64,000 nt of DNA from contig NZ_AYZR01000008.1 of assembly GCF_001436555.1 (NCBI RefSeq), positions 269,417-333,416 on the forward strand, in the 5' to 3' direction. Origin of the DNA: Lentilactobacillus senioris DSM 24302 = JCM 17472 (GTDB taxonomy: Bacteria; Bacillota; Bacilli; Lactobacillales; Lactobacillaceae). The notes below the pieces were generated by a model. The model saw only the letters and a program-made list of their open reading frames with translations, made no database searches and had not been told where the DNA came from. This document shows positions 9,145 to 21,719 of this stretch, piece after piece. The number at the start of each line of letters is the position of its first letter. Position 1 is the stretch's first letter. The translations under genes and the position numbers were made by a program.

Positions 9145-11760
9145 TTGGCGAAAAACGAAACGACTCCCATGATGGAACAGTACCAACAAATTAAGGATCA
9201 ATACCCGGATGCTTTTTTGTTTTATCGATTGGGAGATTTTTACGAATTATTCAATGATGATGCAATCAAGGGCTCTCAAATTATGGAATTGACTTTAACT
9301 AATCGGAGTCGTAATTCTGAGCATCCAATTCCCATGTGTGGGGTGCCCCATAAAGCCGTTAAAAACTATGTTGATATTTTAATTGATCAGGGATACAAAG
9401 TCGCCATTTGTGAGCAAATGGAAGACCCGGCGTTGACTAAGGGAATGGTTAAACGTGAAGTAGTTCAGTTGATTACTCCAGGTACCCAAATTGATACTGG
9501 AGCTGAAAACGCTAAGGATAATAATTATTTAACTGCTATTATGTCTCAAGATGATGGAGAGAGTTATGATTTAGCTTATGTAGATTTAGCTACTGGTCAA
9601 CTACAAGTAACTACTTTGGCGAGTTTTGATGAGTTAACCAATGAAATTATTAATTTGCAAACTAAAGAAACGGTCTTGCCAGCAGAGATTAATTTAGAAG
9701 TTACCGAGTTATTAAATAAACTGGGAATTTTAATTTCACATAACGCCAACCAAGAGGTTAATTCTGCAACTAGTTATTTAAGCCAAAATATTGATAGTGA
9801 GGGCCAAAAGGCAGTTCTAGCCCAATTATTGGAGTATGTTCGAGCTACCCAAAAACGAAGTTTAGACCATCTTAAAAAAGCGGTAGCTTACGAGCCCAAT
9901 TACTTCTTAGAAATTGATCATAACTCTCAATACAATTTGGAATTAACCAAAAACATTCGAACCGCTAAAAAGAGTGGAACCTTATTATGGTTGCTGGACC
10001 AGACTAAAACGGCAATGGGCGGTAGAAAACTAAAGCAGTGGGTAGAACGGCCATTAATTAGTCGAGATGCCATTTCCAAACGGCAAGAAGTAGTAGAAGA
10101 TTTATTAAACCACTATTATGAACGTAATCAATTAACCGATGACTTAATTAAAGTGTACGACTTGGAACGATTAGCTAGTCGGATTGCTTTTGGTAGTGTG
10201 AATGGTCGAGACCTGATTCAATTAAAAACGTCATTGGAACAAATGCCTAAAATTAGACATGCTTTGGATAGTTTCACGGCAACTAGCCTGAAGAAACTGA
10301 GCCGCAACATTATTTCTGTAGATGATTTAGTTGATTTAATTGAGCAGGCTATTGCCGATGAACCGCCAATTTCGGTTACCGAAGGTGGAATTATTAAGGA
10401 CGATTACGACAAGCAACTGGATGCTTATCGGGATGCCAGCAAAAATGGTAAGCAGTGGTTGGCAAATTTAGAGGCCCAGGAACGAGAAATTACTGGTATT
10501 AATAACTTAAAAATCGGCTTTAATCGGGTATTTGGCTATTATATCGAAGTGACTAAGGCTAACTCTAGTAAGGTACCAACCGAGCGTTATCAACGAAAGC
10601 AAACACTAACTAACTCTGAACGTTTTACTACTCCGGAGCTAAAAGAAAAAGAAACTCTAATTTTAGAAGCTCAAGATAAGAGTCAATCATTAGAATATGA
10701 GTTGTTTGTTAAAATTAGAGATACTATTAAAGAGTCTATCGACCGTATTCAACAATTAGCTGATATTGTCGCCCAAATTGACGTTTTGCAAAGCTTCGCT
10801 AGTGTTAGTGAAGAGTATCGGTTTGTTAAACCAGAATTAACAAAACAACATGAAGTCAAAATTATTGCTGGTCGGCATCCGGTAGTTGAAAAGGTCATTG
10901 GTCATCAAAAATACATTCCTAACGATATTTTAATGCCGGAAAAAACTAATATATTATTGATTACCGGACCTAATATGTCAGGAAAAAGTACGTTTATGCG
11001 GCAGATGGCGTTAACTGTGATAATGAATCAAATTGGGTGCTTTGTTCCGGCAGAATCAGCCGTGTTACCAATTTTTGATAAGATTTTTACCAGAATTGGA
11101 GCAGCTGATGATTTAATTTCTGGTGAAAGTACTTTCATGGTAGAAATGAAAGAAGCCAATAACGCATTGCAACATGCTACTTCAAACAGTTTGATTTTAT
11201 TTGACGAAATCGGACGGGGAACTGCTACGTACGACGGAATGGCACTGGCGCAATCTATTATTGAATACGATCATAATAATATTCACGCTAAAACTTTATT
11301 TTCTACCCACTACCATGAGCTAACCACGTTAGAGTCTGAATTACCAGAACTCAAAAACGTTCATGTAGGGGCAGTAGAACAAAATGGAGAACTTGTCTTT
11401 TTACATCACATTGAAGATGGTCCAGTGGACAAATCTTATGGAATTCACGTTGCTAAATTGGCAGGCCTACCTTCTAGTTTGTTAGATCGAGCAGATACTA
11501 TTTTGACAGAACTGGAAAGTGAACCAACCAAGACCATTTCGGCAAACGTGACACCGACGCCAACTGAACAAATTACTCCAGCACCAATAGATGTAAAAGA
11601 TCAGCAGATGTCGTTATTTGCCGAACAATCCTTGGATGAAAATGATGAACAAGTATTACATGCTTTACGGCATCTAGATCTAATGGGAAAAACTCCTATG
11701 CAGGTTATGAATCAAGTCTATCGTTGGCAACAGAAGTTAAACAAAGAAACGAGTGATTAA
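9145..11760 (+). CDS. mutS: DNA mismatch repair protein MutS
   Basis: An 871-residue mismatch sensor. The N-terminal mismatch-reading motif is Phe32-Tyr33-Glu34 in GDFYELF, and the C-terminal ABC ATPase has Walker [10 protein letters not shown] at about residues 608-616 and [14 protein letters not shown]-terminal helical tail ([13 protein letters not shown]) ends the protein. The start is TTG 9145; AAAGGA is 12 bases upstream, rather far, but the N-terminal sequence begins exactly as other MutS proteins do (MAKN..TPMMEQY). mutL follows after two bases, so translation is probably coupled. Confidence 0.97.
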   Translation: MAKNETTPMMEQYQQIKDQYPDAFLFYRLGDFYELFNDDAIKGSQIMELTLTNRSRNSEHPIPMCGVPHKAVKNYVDILIDQGYKVAICEQMEDPALTKGMVKREVVQLITPGTQIDTGAENAKDNNYLTAIMSQDDGESYDLAYVDLATGQLQVTTLASFDELTNEIINLQTKETVLPAEINLEVTELLNKLGILISHNANQEVNSATSYLSQNIDSEGQKAVLAQLLEYVRATQKRSLDHLKKAVAYEPNYFLEIDHNSQYNLELTKNIRTAKKSGTLLWLLDQTKTAMGGRKLKQWVERPLISRDAISKRQEVVEDLLNHYYERNQLTDDLIKVYDLERLASRIAFGSVNGRDLIQLKTSLEQMPKIRHALDSFTATSLKKLSRNIISVDDLVDLIEQAIADEPPISVTEGGIIKDDYDKQLDAYRDASKNGKQWLANLEAQEREITGINNLKIGFNRVFGYYIEVTKANSSKVPTERYQRKQTLTNSERFTTPELKEKETLILEAQDKSQSLEYELFVKIRDTIKESIDRIQQLADIVAQIDVLQSFASVSEEYRFVKPELTKQHEVKIIAGRHPVVEKVIGHQKYIPNDILMPEKTNILLITGPNMSGKSTFMRQMALTVIMNQIGCFVPAESAVLPIFDKIFTRIGAADDLISGESTFMVEMKEANNALQHATSNSLILFDEIGRGTATYDGMALAQSIIEYDHNNIHAKTLFSTHYHELTTLESELPELKNVHVGAVEQNGELVFLHHIEDGPVDKSYGIHVAKLAGLPSSLLDRADTILTELESEPTKTISANVTPTPTEQITPAPIDVKDQQMSLFAEQSLDENDEQVLHALRHLDLMGKTPMQVMNQVYRWQQKLNKETSD

Positions 11761-11762
11761 AC

Positions 11763-13658
11763 GTGGCTAAAATTCACGAATTACCAGTCCTTTTGGCTGA
11801 TCAAATTGCTGCCGGAGAAGTGGTTGAAAGACCAGCTTCAGTAGTTAAAGAACTAGTTGAAAACGCCGTTGATGCTAACAGTACGGAAATTAATGTGAAT
11901 GTTGAATCCGCTGGTTTAAAGGTCATTCAAGTAATTGATAACGGTGATGGGATCGCTGGCGACGAGGTTCAGACTGCTTTTTTACGTCATGCTACAAGTA
12001 AAATTGCTGAACAACGGGATCTATTTAGGGTTAAAACTTTAGGGTTTAGGGGCGAGGCTCTTCCTAGTATTAATTCTGTTTCTGATTTGACAATCGAAAC
12101 TTCTACTGGAGATGTTGGAACGCAACTACAGTTTAAGGGTGGCAAATTAGTTAGCCAAGGGATTGCCGCTCCCAGAAAAGGGACAACGGTAACTGTTAAT
12201 CAGTTATTTTATAATACCCCGGCTAGGCTAAAGTACCTCAAATCACCCGGAACCGAGTTATCACAAATTACCGATGTGATTAATCGCTTAGCTATTAGTT
12301 ACCCACAAATTAGTTTTTCATTCACTTCTGATGGTCGTGAATTATTGAGAACAGCTGGTCGCGGACAAGTTGACGCTGTTTTAGGAGCGATTTATGGGCA
12401 AAAGAATCTAAACAAGCTGGTGCCGATTACTAAAGAAAATTTGGAAATTCAGGTGACGGGTTATACTTCCTTGCCTGAATTAACCAGAGCTTCACGAAAA
12501 TATATGTCGTTAATTTTGAACGGAAGATACATTCGTAACTATCAGTTGAGTCGAGCGATTGTAGATGGTTATGGTTCCAAGTTAATGGTTGGGCGATATC
12601 CTATTTCAGTGATTAATATAACCGTTGACCCAGCGTTAGTAGATGTGAATGTCCATCCCACTAAGCAAGAAGTTCGAATTTCTAACGAGCAAGAGATCAT
12701 GACGCTGATTAGTCAGGCAGTTGATGCTGCTGTTAGTCCTCAGGTTAGAATTCCTCAGGCAGATCCGGTTCCTAATCTTAGTCAGGCAATTTCACGACCC
12801 AAACCAATAGTTGCAGAAAGTTCGAAGTTACCAGCTAATACAGCTCCAATGCTGAAAGCAACAGATCCTACTGCCGTTGTTGAACCCATCATTATTACCA
12901 ATAAAGCTGAATTAGATTTGCCTACCATTCAACGATTTGATGAACAGGTAGCTAAGATGACGGCTTCAAATAATGAGGTTGAAGAGCAACCGGTTGCGCC
13001 TATATCTAAGCCTGAAGATTTAGAGCTGTTTTCAGAAGAAACGAAGGATACTAAATTTCCCGAGTTGAGATATATTGGGCAATTACACGGAACGTATTTA
13101 TTAACCGAAAACCAAAACGGCCTGTATCTGGTAGATCAGCATGCTGCTCAAGAACGGGTAAACTACGAATATTATCGAAAGGCAATCGGTGAAGTTAGTG
13201 ATGACCAGCAGCGCCTAATGGTACCTATTGTTCTCGATTATTCCACTTCTGATTTTCTCCTTATTTCGGAACGGTTAGATTTATTAGCTAACTTGGGAAT
13301 TTATTTGGAAGAGTTTGGGCAAAACAGTTTTATTCTAAGAGAGCATCCAACTTGGTTTAAGGCAGGACAAGAAGAGGATACCGTTAGGGAAATGATTGAT
13401 TGGATTTTAACTGATCATCATATTTCGGTGGCTGCTTATCGTGAAAAAACGGCTATAATGATGAGTTGTAAGCGGGCCATTAAAGCCAATCATCATTTAG
13501 ATGATCAACAGGCTAAGGCACTTTTAGAGCGGTTGCCAGAATGTGAGAATCCTTATAACTGTCCTCATGGTCGCCCAGTGTTAGTGGAAATTACCACCAC
13601 TGAAATCGAAAAAATGTTCAAACGAATTCAAGATTCACATGATTCTAAAGAATTCTGA
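11763..13658 (+). CDS. mutL: DNA mismatch repair endonuclease MutL
   Basis: A 631-residue GHKL ATPase starting at GTG 11763. N-terminal motifs are ENAVDA, DNGDGI and GFRGEALPS. After a variable linker (about residues 330-430) the C-terminal domain carries the endonuclease metal motif DQHAAQER near residue 458 and CPHGRP near residue 600. It is therefore the nicking form of MutL expected in bacteria without MutH. It acts with MutS in strand-specific repair. The two-base gap from mutS and the weak ribosome binding site suggest translational coupling. Confidence 0.97.
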   Translation: MAKIHELPVLLADQIAAGEVVERPASVVKELVENAVDANSTEINVNVESAGLKVIQVIDNGDGIAGDEVQTAFLRHATSKIAEQRDLFRVKTLGFRGEALPSINSVSDLTIETSTGDVGTQLQFKGGKLVSQGIAAPRKGTTVTVNQLFYNTPARLKYLKSPGTELSQITDVINRLAISYPQISFSFTSDGRELLRTAGRGQVDAVLGAIYGQKNLNKLVPITKENLEIQVTGYTSLPELTRASRKYMSLILNGRYIRNYQLSRAIVDGYGSKLMVGRYPISVINITVDPALVDVNVHPTKQEVRISNEQEIMTLISQAVDAAVSPQVRIPQADPVPNLSQAISRPKPIVAESSKLPANTAPMLKATDPTAVVEPIIITNKAELDLPTIQRFDEQVAKMTASNNEVEEQPVAPISKPEDLELFSEETKDTKFPELRYIGQLHGTYLLTENQNGLYLVDQHAAQERVNYEYYRKAIGEVSDDQQRLMVPIVLDYSTSDFLLISERLDLLANLGIYLEEFGQNSFILREHPTWFKAGQEEDTVREMIDWILTDHHISVAAYREKTAIMMSCKRAIKANHHLDDQQAKALLERLPECENPYNCPHGRPVLVEITTTEIEKMFKRIQDSHDSKEF

Positions 13659-13702
13659 TAAATTCCGCCGAGTAGATAACTAATATGATACAATCGGATA
13701 AG

Positions 13703-13716
13703 CAAACATATGTTTA
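13703..13716 (+). promoter_or_regulatory. Degenerate LexA box upstream of ruvA
   Basis: CAAACATATGTTTA keeps the AAC-ATAT-GTT core of the SOS consensus, with AAACATATGTTT fully palindromic; it differs at three outer positions. It lies just after a TATGATACAAT -10-like region and 16 bases before the ruvA ATG. ruvAB is an SOS operon in Bacillus. Confidence 0.65.
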
Positions 13717-13731
13717 GAAGGGAACTGGAAC

Positions 13732-14334
13732 ATGTTCGAATTTTTAGAAGGTCAAGTGATTGACGTACGACCTGACGCGGTGGTTATTAACGTCCATGGC
13801 ATTGGTTTTTTAGTTTATTCACCGGATCCATATCAATATGACATCTCTGAGACAACTCAGCGCATATATGTTTATCAATCTGTTAGCGAAAATGCCATGC
13901 TGCTTTATGGCTTTCATGATGTTGAAGATAAACAACTTTTTTTGAAATTAATCGCGGTTTCAGGTATTGGTCCTAAAAGTGCGTTGGCTATTTTAGCCGG
14001 CCATGATCGTAACGGGCTGGTTAACGCTATTGCTAGTGAAGACGTGAAATTTTTAACTAAATTTCCGGGGGTAGGTAAGAAAACTGCTCAGCAAATTATT
14101 TTGGACTTACGGGGTAAATTAGGGAACTTTAGTGCGCAAATGGATCTTTTAGCTCCAGAACAGTCTCAATTAACTGAGCCTGATAATCAAGCCCTAAGCG
14201 ATGCTTTAGAGGCGTTAAAGGCACTAGGTTATACTGACAAGCAAGTTCAAAAACTTCAACCTGAGTTAGCAGAACTACCTAAAACGACAACCGATGAATA
14301 TTTGAGTCAGGGACTTAAATTGTTAATGAAGTAG
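13732..14334 (+). CDS. ruvA: Holliday junction branch-migration protein RuvA
   Basis: A 200-residue protein with the three usual domains: an N-terminal OB fold (MFEFLEGQVIDVRPD), two helix-hairpin-helix motifs (SGIGPKSALAILAG and PGVGKKTAQQIILDL), and a C-terminal UBA-like domain (LEALKALGYTDKQVQ) that contacts RuvB. A RuvA tetramer holds the junction while RuvB hexamers pump DNA. AGAAGGGAA is the ribosome binding site. ruvB starts within 16 bases of its stop, forming the ruvAB operon under a likely SOS box. Confidence 0.97.
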   Translation: MFEFLEGQVIDVRPDAVVINVHGIGFLVYSPDPYQYDISETTQRIYVYQSVSENAMLLYGFHDVEDKQLFLKLIAVSGIGPKSALAILAGHDRNGLVNAIASEDVKFLTKFPGVGKKTAQQIILDLRGKLGNFSAQMDLLAPEQSQLTEPDNQALSDALEALKALGYTDKQVQKLQPELAELPKTTTDEYLSQGLKLLMK

Positions 14335-14340
14335 AAAAAG

Positions 14341-15363
14341 GTGAATGAATTGACGGAAAATGATGACCGCATTATTTCAGCCAATAATTTAGATGATAGT
14401 GAAGAAAATATTGAACGCTCAATCCGACCACAATTATTGGATCAGTACATTGGTCAGTCAGATATTAAAAGTGAACTTCAAGTTTACATCCAAGCAGCTA
14501 AACAACGAGAAGAAGCTTTAGATCATGTTTTACTGTATGGACCACCGGGACTAGGGAAAACCACTTTAGCGATGGTAATCGCTAATGAACTTCAAGTTAA
14601 TATTAGAACTACTAGTGGCCCCGCTATTGAAAAACCTGGGGACTTATTATCATTATTAAACGAATTAAGGCCGGGGGATGTTTTATTTATTGATGAAATT
14701 CACCGCTTGCCTAAAATCGTAGAAGAAATGTTGTACTCTGCTATGGAAGATTTCTTTGTCGATATTGTGATCGGTCAGGGTCCAACAGCTCATCCAGTTC
14801 ATTTTCCATTACCGCCATTTACGTTGATCGGAGCGACTACTCAAGCAGGGATGCTGTCAGCACCACTTCGAGATCGTTTTGGTATTGTGGAACACATGAA
14901 TTACTATACGGTGAATGAATTAGAGCAAATTGTGCGACGAACTGCTGACATTTTTCAGACGGCAATTAGTGACGAAGGAGCTCATGAAGTTGGGTTGCGT
15001 TCTAGAGGAACTCCCCGGGTGGCTAACCGCCTATTAAAACGAATTAGAGATTTTGCACAGGTAGCTTCTAAATCAGAAATCGATTTAGAAATTGTGCAAT
15101 ATGCATTGCGTTTGTTGAAAGTAGACGATCTAGGACTCGATGATACTGATATTAAACTGTTAAAGACCATGATTGATTTTTATAACGGTGGGCCGGTCGG
15201 CTTAAATACGTTGGCGGCTAATATTGGTGAAGAGACGGATACGATTGCGGAAATGTATGAACCATATTTACTACAAATTGGCATGTTAAAACGTACTGCA
15301 CGCGGTCGAATGGTTACGGATAAAGCTTACTTACACTTGGGTTACACCCCCAAACAAAAATAA
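14341..15363 (+). CDS. ruvB: Holliday junction branch-migration ATPase RuvB
   Basis: An AAA+ motor of about 340 residues. Walker A is GPPGLGKTT near residue 62, Walker B is DEIHRLPK, the sensor/arginine-finger region is RDRFGIVEH, and a winged-helix DNA-binding domain follows ([16 protein letters not shown]). Two starts are possible: GTG 14341, or TTG 14350. The TTG is better placed relative to AAAGGTG at 14336-14342 and may be the true start. It works with RuvA. queA follows after 18 bases. Confidence 0.96.
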   Translation: MNELTENDDRIISANNLDDSEENIERSIRPQLLDQYIGQSDIKSELQVYIQAAKQREEALDHVLLYGPPGLGKTTLAMVIANELQVNIRTTSGPAIEKPGDLLSLLNELRPGDVLFIDEIHRLPKIVEEMLYSAMEDFFVDIVIGQGPTAHPVHFPLPPFTLIGATTQAGMLSAPLRDRFGIVEHMNYYTVNELEQIVRRTADIFQTAISDEGAHEVGLRSRGTPRVANRLLKRIRDFAQVASKSEIDLEIVQYALRLLKVDDLGLDDTDIKLLKTMIDFYNGGPVGLNTLAANIGEETDTIAEMYEPYLLQIGMLKRTARGRMVTDKAYLHLGYTPKQK

Positions 15364-15381
15364 ACGAAGGGATGATCAACC

Positions 15382-17591
<2,210 letters not shown>

Positions 17592-17655
17592 ACACTGGAC
17601 GATTGTATGAGAGTTTGTTAAAGTTATTTTATACAGAAAGTGTGGGTGAGATATA

Positions 17656-18036
17656 GTGAACAGTTCTACTTATTCTATTTTGATGATCGTGGTTCTTTTT
17701 ATTTTGATGTACTTCTTAATGATTCGGCCACAACAAAAGCAAGAAAAAAAGCGTCGGGAACAATTATCTAAGCTAGCAGTTGGCGACAGCGTTGTTACCA
17801 TTGGTCGTCTACATGGTGTAATCGATGAAATTAACGAAGCTGATAAAACAGTTACTTTAGATTGTGACGGTATTTTCTTGACTTTTGATCTAAATGCGAT
17901 TGCTCAAGTTAAAGAACGTGCAGTTACTTCAAGTACTAAGGAAACTAGTACTACTGAACAACCAGCAGAACCAAAAGAACAATCAACCGAAACTCCAGAA
18001 ACTGATACTAAAGATTCAGATTCTGAAGCAAAATAA
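17656..18036 (+). CDS. yajC: Preprotein translocase subunit YajC
   Basis: A 126-residue protein starting at GTG 17656 after GTGGGTGAG. It has one N-terminal transmembrane segment (SILMIVVLFILMYFLMI) followed by the family signature RPQQKQEKKR and a small cytoplasmic domain (LAVGDSVVTIGRLHGVI). The C-terminal 40 residues are a Thr/Glu-rich, low-complexity tail. It is an accessory subunit of the Sec translocon. It closes the queA-tgt run and is followed by a terminator. Confidence 0.93.
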   Translation: MNSSTYSILMIVVLFILMYFLMIRPQQKQEKKRREQLSKLAVGDSVVTIGRLHGVIDEINEADKTVTLDCDGIFLTFDLNAIAQVKERAVTSSTKETSTTEQPAEPKEQSTETPETDTKDSDSEAK

Positions 18037-18061
18037 AGAGCTGATAACAGCTCTTTTTTTA
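18036..18061 (+). terminator. yajC terminator
   Basis: AAGAGCTG / CAGCTCTT stem with a four-base loop, followed by TTTTTT. Confidence 0.88.
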
Positions 18062-18071
18062 CCCACATGAA

Positions 18072-18085
18072 AAAACATATGTTCG
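18072..18085 (+). promoter_or_regulatory. LexA box overlapping the dinB leader
   Basis: AAAACATATGTTCG matches 12 of 14 positions of CGAACATATGTTCG, with one perfect half-site. Its last base is the first G of the GGAGG ribosome binding site of dinB, so the site is unusually close to the start codon. Confidence 0.7.
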
Positions 18086-18097
18086 GAGGTGAGCTGA

Positions 18098-19177
18098 ATG
18101 AACGACCGCTGGATTATTCACGTTGATATGGATGCTTTTTATGCCTCGATTGAAGAAAGAGAGGATCCCAGCTTGAAAGGAAAACCATTAGTAGTGGCGA
18201 AAGATCCTCGTAAAACTGGTGGCCGCGGGGTGGTATCTACCGCTAATTATATTGCTAGAAGGTATGGAGTTCATTCAGCGATGAGCTCTAACGAAGCTCT
18301 GAAACTATGTCCGGCAGCGATATTTAGGTTTTCAGGTTTTCAATTATATCGTGCAGTTTCTCAGCAAATTCATAATATTTTTCATCACTATACTGACACA
18401 ATCGAATCATATGCCCTAGATGAAGCCTATCTTGATGTTACCAACAATAAATTAAGGTTGACCGATCCCATCCAGATCGGCCGAGAGATTCAACAGAAAA
18501 TTAAACAAGTGACTAAATTAACTTGTTCAATTGGAATTTCTTATAATAAGTTTTTGGCTAAAGAGGCCTCTGATTATACAAAACCGGCAGGATTTACTAT
18601 TATTTCTGCTAATGATGCACCCAATTTTCTGGCACACCTACCCATCGAAAAATTTCGGGGAGTAGGTAAAAAAACGGTGCCTAAGATGAAAGAACTAGGG
18701 ATTAATAACGGTACGGATTTATTAAAATTGTCGGAACTGGATTTAATGAAACATTTCGGCAAGTTCGGTTATGTTTTATACCGACGAGTACGGGGCATTG
18801 ATGAACGGCCGGTGGAAGCTAGTAGAATTCGTAAATCAATTGGTCGAGAGCGAACCTTTGGGCCAGTGTTAGATTCCGAAGCAGCGGTTAGAACTCAATT
18901 AAGGTTAATTGCAACTCAGGTTGTTAAAGACGTTGTTACAAAGCATAAACACGGTAAAACGCTAGTCTTGAAGGTGCGTTATCAGGATTTTCAAACGGTT
19001 ACTAAACGAGCAACATTTTTGGACTATATTGATAACGATATTGAAAATTACTTGGAAATTACCACCGAATTATTAGAAGAACTTCCAGAAGTCAATGCTG
19101 GAGTTAGATTATTGGGAATTACCTTAACTAGCTTGGATGATTTAAATTATGAAAATTTAGCGTTAAACTTGTTTTAA
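18098..19177 (+). CDS. dinB: DNA polymerase IV (Y-family)
   Basis: A 359-residue translesion polymerase. Catalytic residues sit in [12 protein letters not shown] (residues 8-19) and in [11 protein letters not shown] near residue 108. The little-finger domain occupies the C-terminal third. It copies past damaged bases and promotes mutagenesis under stress. The ATG follows GGAGGTGAG, which touches an SOS box. Placement behind the yajC terminator means it has its own promoter. It ends without a clear beta-clamp motif, although the last residues LALNLF resemble one. Confidence 0.95.
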   Translation: MNDRWIIHVDMDAFYASIEEREDPSLKGKPLVVAKDPRKTGGRGVVSTANYIARRYGVHSAMSSNEALKLCPAAIFRFSGFQLYRAVSQQIHNIFHHYTDTIESYALDEAYLDVTNNKLRLTDPIQIGREIQQKIKQVTKLTCSIGISYNKFLAKEASDYTKPAGFTIISANDAPNFLAHLPIEKFRGVGKKTVPKMKELGINNGTDLLKLSELDLMKHFGKFGYVLYRRVRGIDERPVEASRIRKSIGRERTFGPVLDSEAAVRTQLRLIATQVVKDVVTKHKHGKTLVLKVRYQDFQTVTKRATFLDYIDNDIENYLEITTELLEELPEVNAGVRLLGITLTSLDDLNYENLALNLF

Positions 19178-19188
19178 GCGATTAGTTT

Positions 19189-19217
19189 TTGAATTTTGAC
19201 TAGTTATTCGTTATACT
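19189..19217 (+). promoter_or_regulatory. Promoter for nrnA-helicase operon
   Basis: TTGAAT, 17-base spacer, TATACT, 35 bases upstream of the nrnA ATG. Confidence 0.65.
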
Positions 19218-19251
19218 TAAGTGTTTAAGAAAACTGGGATGGAGCGATAAA

Positions 19252-20208
19252 ATGACAATCCAAGAACAAATATTAAATGCAATTCAACGTTTTGATACCA
19301 TTATTATTCACCGCCATAAGCGACCAGATCCAGATGCAGTAGGATCTCAAATGGGGTTAGCTGAAATTTTAAAAACTAGTTTTCCGGCTAAAAAAATCTA
19401 TACGGTTGGTAAACAATATGCTAGCTTTGAATGGTTAGGAGTTACTGACGAAATTGATGATGATGTGTATCAAGATGCATTAGTAATTGTCGTGGATACT
19501 GCTAATCAACCAAGAGTTGATGATGATCGCTACTTGAACGGCAAGATGTTAATTAAAATTGATCACCATCCTAATGACGATCAATTTGGTGATTTGATGT
19601 GGGTAGATGAGCTAGCATCTAGTACGTCAGAACTGATTGGTGATTTTTGTTTCCAACTTAAAGAACAATTGTTAATGACGTCTAACGCCGCTAGACTTTT
19701 GTACGCGGGGATTGTTGGTGATACAGGACGGTTTAAGTATCCAGCTACTACGCCTAAAACCTTTGCAATTACTGCTAAGTTAACGGAATATGATTTTGAT
19801 GCTAGTGCGATTAACCAGCACGAAGATGAAATTAACTTACCATTAGCTCATTTAGCAGCGTACACTTACGATAATCTAGTAATTAACGATAACGGTGCTG
19901 CCCATTTAATTTTAACCAACGCTGCATTAGAACCCTTTAACTTAGGGGATGAAAGTACTTCTTCAATTGTTCCTCTCCCAGGTAATTTAAAGGAAGTTAC
20001 TTCTTGGGCCATTTTGGTGGAACAAAAAGAAGGAGACTATCGAATTCGTCTTCGCTCTAAGGGGCCAGCCATTAATGAACTAGCCAAACAATATGGAGGT
20101 GGCGGCCATCCGCTAGCCAGTGGAGCTGTGCTATCAGATGAAAAAGAAATTCCAGAATTTCTCGCTAACCTAGACAAAGTGGTAGATAAATACCACGCAA
20201 CCAGATAA
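19252..20208 (+). CDS. nrnA: DHH/DHHA1 phosphoesterase, NrnA-type nanoRNase/pAp phosphatase
   Basis: A 318-residue protein with the DHH-family motifs in order: HRHKRPDPDAVGS (metal site), VVDTANQPR, the DHH variant DHHPNDD near residue 105, and the DHHA1 glycine motif GGGGHPLASG near residue 285. NrnA-type enzymes degrade 2-5-mer RNA and dephosphorylate 3'-phosphoadenosine 5'-phosphate in the cytoplasm. It is followed after 11 bases by a DEAD-box helicase, a pairing that suggests shared RNA metabolism. Confidence 0.93.
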   Translation: MTIQEQILNAIQRFDTIIIHRHKRPDPDAVGSQMGLAEILKTSFPAKKIYTVGKQYASFEWLGVTDEIDDDVYQDALVIVVDTANQPRVDDDRYLNGKMLIKIDHHPNDDQFGDLMWVDELASSTSELIGDFCFQLKEQLLMTSNAARLLYAGIVGDTGRFKYPATTPKTFAITAKLTEYDFDASAINQHEDEINLPLAHLAAYTYDNLVINDNGAAHLILTNAALEPFNLGDESTSSIVPLPGNLKEVTSWAILVEQKEGDYRIRLRSKGPAINELAKQYGGGGHPLASGAVLSDEKEIPEFLANLDKVVDKYHATR

Positions 20209-20219
20209 CAGGAGAATTT

Positions 20220-21578
20220 ATGACAAGTTTTAACGATTTTAATTTAAAGCCGGCATTGCTTGAAGCAGTGGCTGACATTAATTTTCAAACTCCAACTCCG
20301 GTTCAGGAAAGATTAATTCCTGAAGTTTTAGCCGGTAGAGATGTGGTAGGCCAATCTGCCACTGGTAGTGGGAAAACCCATACCTTTTTATTGCCAATTT
20401 TTAATCAACTAGACAGTAACAAAAAAGCGGTTCAAGCCGTAATTACTACTCCTAGTCGTGAATTAGCTTATCAGATCGCTGATGCAGCTAAACAATTACG
20501 CGGATTTGTTGATGAAGATATTTTAATCGGAACTTTTGTTGGTGGTACTGACAAAAAACGGCAAGTAGAAAGACTTCATAGAGAACAACCTCAATTGGTC
20601 ATTGGAACTCCCGGAAGAATTTGGGATTTGATTGAGAGTGAGGCTTTGGATATTCATGAAGCTAATCAATTAGTAATTGATGAAGCTGATATGACGATGG
20701 ATATGGGCTTTATGGACTTGATTGATAAAATTGCTACTCGTTTTGGAAAAAAAGTCCAAACATTAGTATTTTCAGCAACAATTCCTCAACAATTACGGGT
20801 ATTTTTACGGAAATATCTAACTAACCCGTTAATCGAAGAAATCCCGGTAGCTACTGTTATTAATCCCAATGTTTCTAATTGGTTAATCTCAACTAAGGGT
20901 CGGGATAAAAACCAAATGATTTATGAATTATTGACCATGGGTGAACCTTACTTGGCGTTGGTCTTTGCTAATACCAAGGAACGGGTAAAGGAAATTGGTC
21001 AATTTTTAAAGCAACAGGGCCTAGACGTAGCAATGATTCATGGTGATATTAAGCCTCGAGAACGTAAACGAATTATGAAGCGGGTTAAGAACCTTGAATT
21101 TCAATACGTAGTTGCAACTGATTTAGCAGCTCGTGGAATTGATATTGAGGGAGTTTCTCACGTTATTAATGATGATATTCCCGAAGATCTTGAATTTTTT
21201 GTTCACCGTGTAGGTAGAACTGGTCGTAACAACATGAAGGGAATTTCCATCACGTTATACGAACCAGGCAAGGAAAAACGCGTTGCGGAACTAGAATCTA
21301 TGGGTATTAAATTTGAACCCAAAGACATCAGAAATTATGAAGTCGTGGATTCTTATGATCGTAATCGACGAAAGACGCACCGGAAGAAAAACGAAAAATT
21401 AGATCCAACTATGATTGGATTAGTTAAAAAGAAAAAGAAAAAGATTAAGCCGGGATATAAACGACAAATTAAAATGTCGATCCAACGAAAAGATGAAATG
21501 GACCGTCGAATTAAGAAACGTGAAGAAGCCAGAGCTCAACGGAAGCATAAGAAGCAAAGCTCAACTCGTTATAAATAG
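20220..21578 (+). CDS. cshB: DEAD-box RNA helicase (CshB-like)
   Basis: A 452-residue helicase with all core motifs: Q motif region TPTPVQERLIP, motif I ATGSGKT near residue 46, PSREL, TPGR, DEAD near residue 154, SAT, and HRVGRTGR in the second RecA domain. The last 90 residues are a strongly basic Lys/Arg tail that likely grips RNA. The size and tail resemble Bacillus CshB, a cold-shock and RNA-decay helicase. It is in one transcription unit with nrnA. The exact paralogue name is inferred. Confidence 0.92.
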   Translation: MTSFNDFNLKPALLEAVADINFQTPTPVQERLIPEVLAGRDVVGQSATGSGKTHTFLLPIFNQLDSNKKAVQAVITTPSRELAYQIADAAKQLRGFVDEDILIGTFVGGTDKKRQVERLHREQPQLVIGTPGRIWDLIESEALDIHEANQLVIDEADMTMDMGFMDLIDKIATRFGKKVQTLVFSATIPQQLRVFLRKYLTNPLIEEIPVATVINPNVSNWLISTKGRDKNQMIYELLTMGEPYLALVFANTKERVKEIGQFLKQQGLDVAMIHGDIKPRERKRIMKRVKNLEFQYVVATDLAARGIDIEGVSHVINDDIPEDLEFFVHRVGRTGRNNMKGISITLYEPGKEKRVAELESMGIKFEPKDIRNYEVVDSYDRNRRKTHRKKNEKLDPTMIGLVKKKKKKIKPGYKRQIKMSIQRKDEMDRRIKKREEARAQRKHKKQSSTRYK

Positions 21579-21589
21579 GCTTTGATAAA

Positions 21590-21618
21590 TTGACAGTTTT
21601 TCTGCTAAAAAGTATAAT
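21590..21618 (+). promoter_or_regulatory. Consensus sigma-A promoter upstream of alaS
   Basis: TTGACA, exactly 17 bases, TATAAT: a full-consensus promoter. Transcription should start near 21625 and meets a hairpin terminator at 21670 before alaS. Confidence 0.9.
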
Positions 21619-21624
21619 TTTAGT

Positions 21625-21697
21625 GTTAAATTTTGTCAGATTAGATTACTAAAAAGATTAAATTAAAGTGCCGGGAAGTAATGACCGGCTTTTTTAT
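21625..21697 (+). ncRNA. Candidate short leader RNA or attenuator before alaS
   Basis: The segment between the consensus promoter and the GCCGG/CCGGC terminator is about 70 bases, AT-rich and has no ORF of note. It lacks the T-box core (AGGGTGGNACC), so it is not a canonical T-box leader. It may be a short RNA, or a conditional terminator controlling alaS. The transcript ends are inferred, not seen. Confidence 0.4.
21670..21697 (+). terminator. Terminator hairpin in the alaS leader
   Basis: GCCGG / CCGGC stem with a ten-base loop followed by TTTTTT, located 23 bases before the alaS ATG. Confidence 0.8.
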
Positions 21698-21719
21698 TTA
21701 AAGGAAGTGGAGAGTTTCG

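Noticed and set aside
13729-13741. GGAACATGTTCG at the ruvA start, another possible LexA site
   Set aside because: The half-sites GAAC and GTTC are separated by two bases, not four, and the sequence is explained by the RBS-start-codon region.
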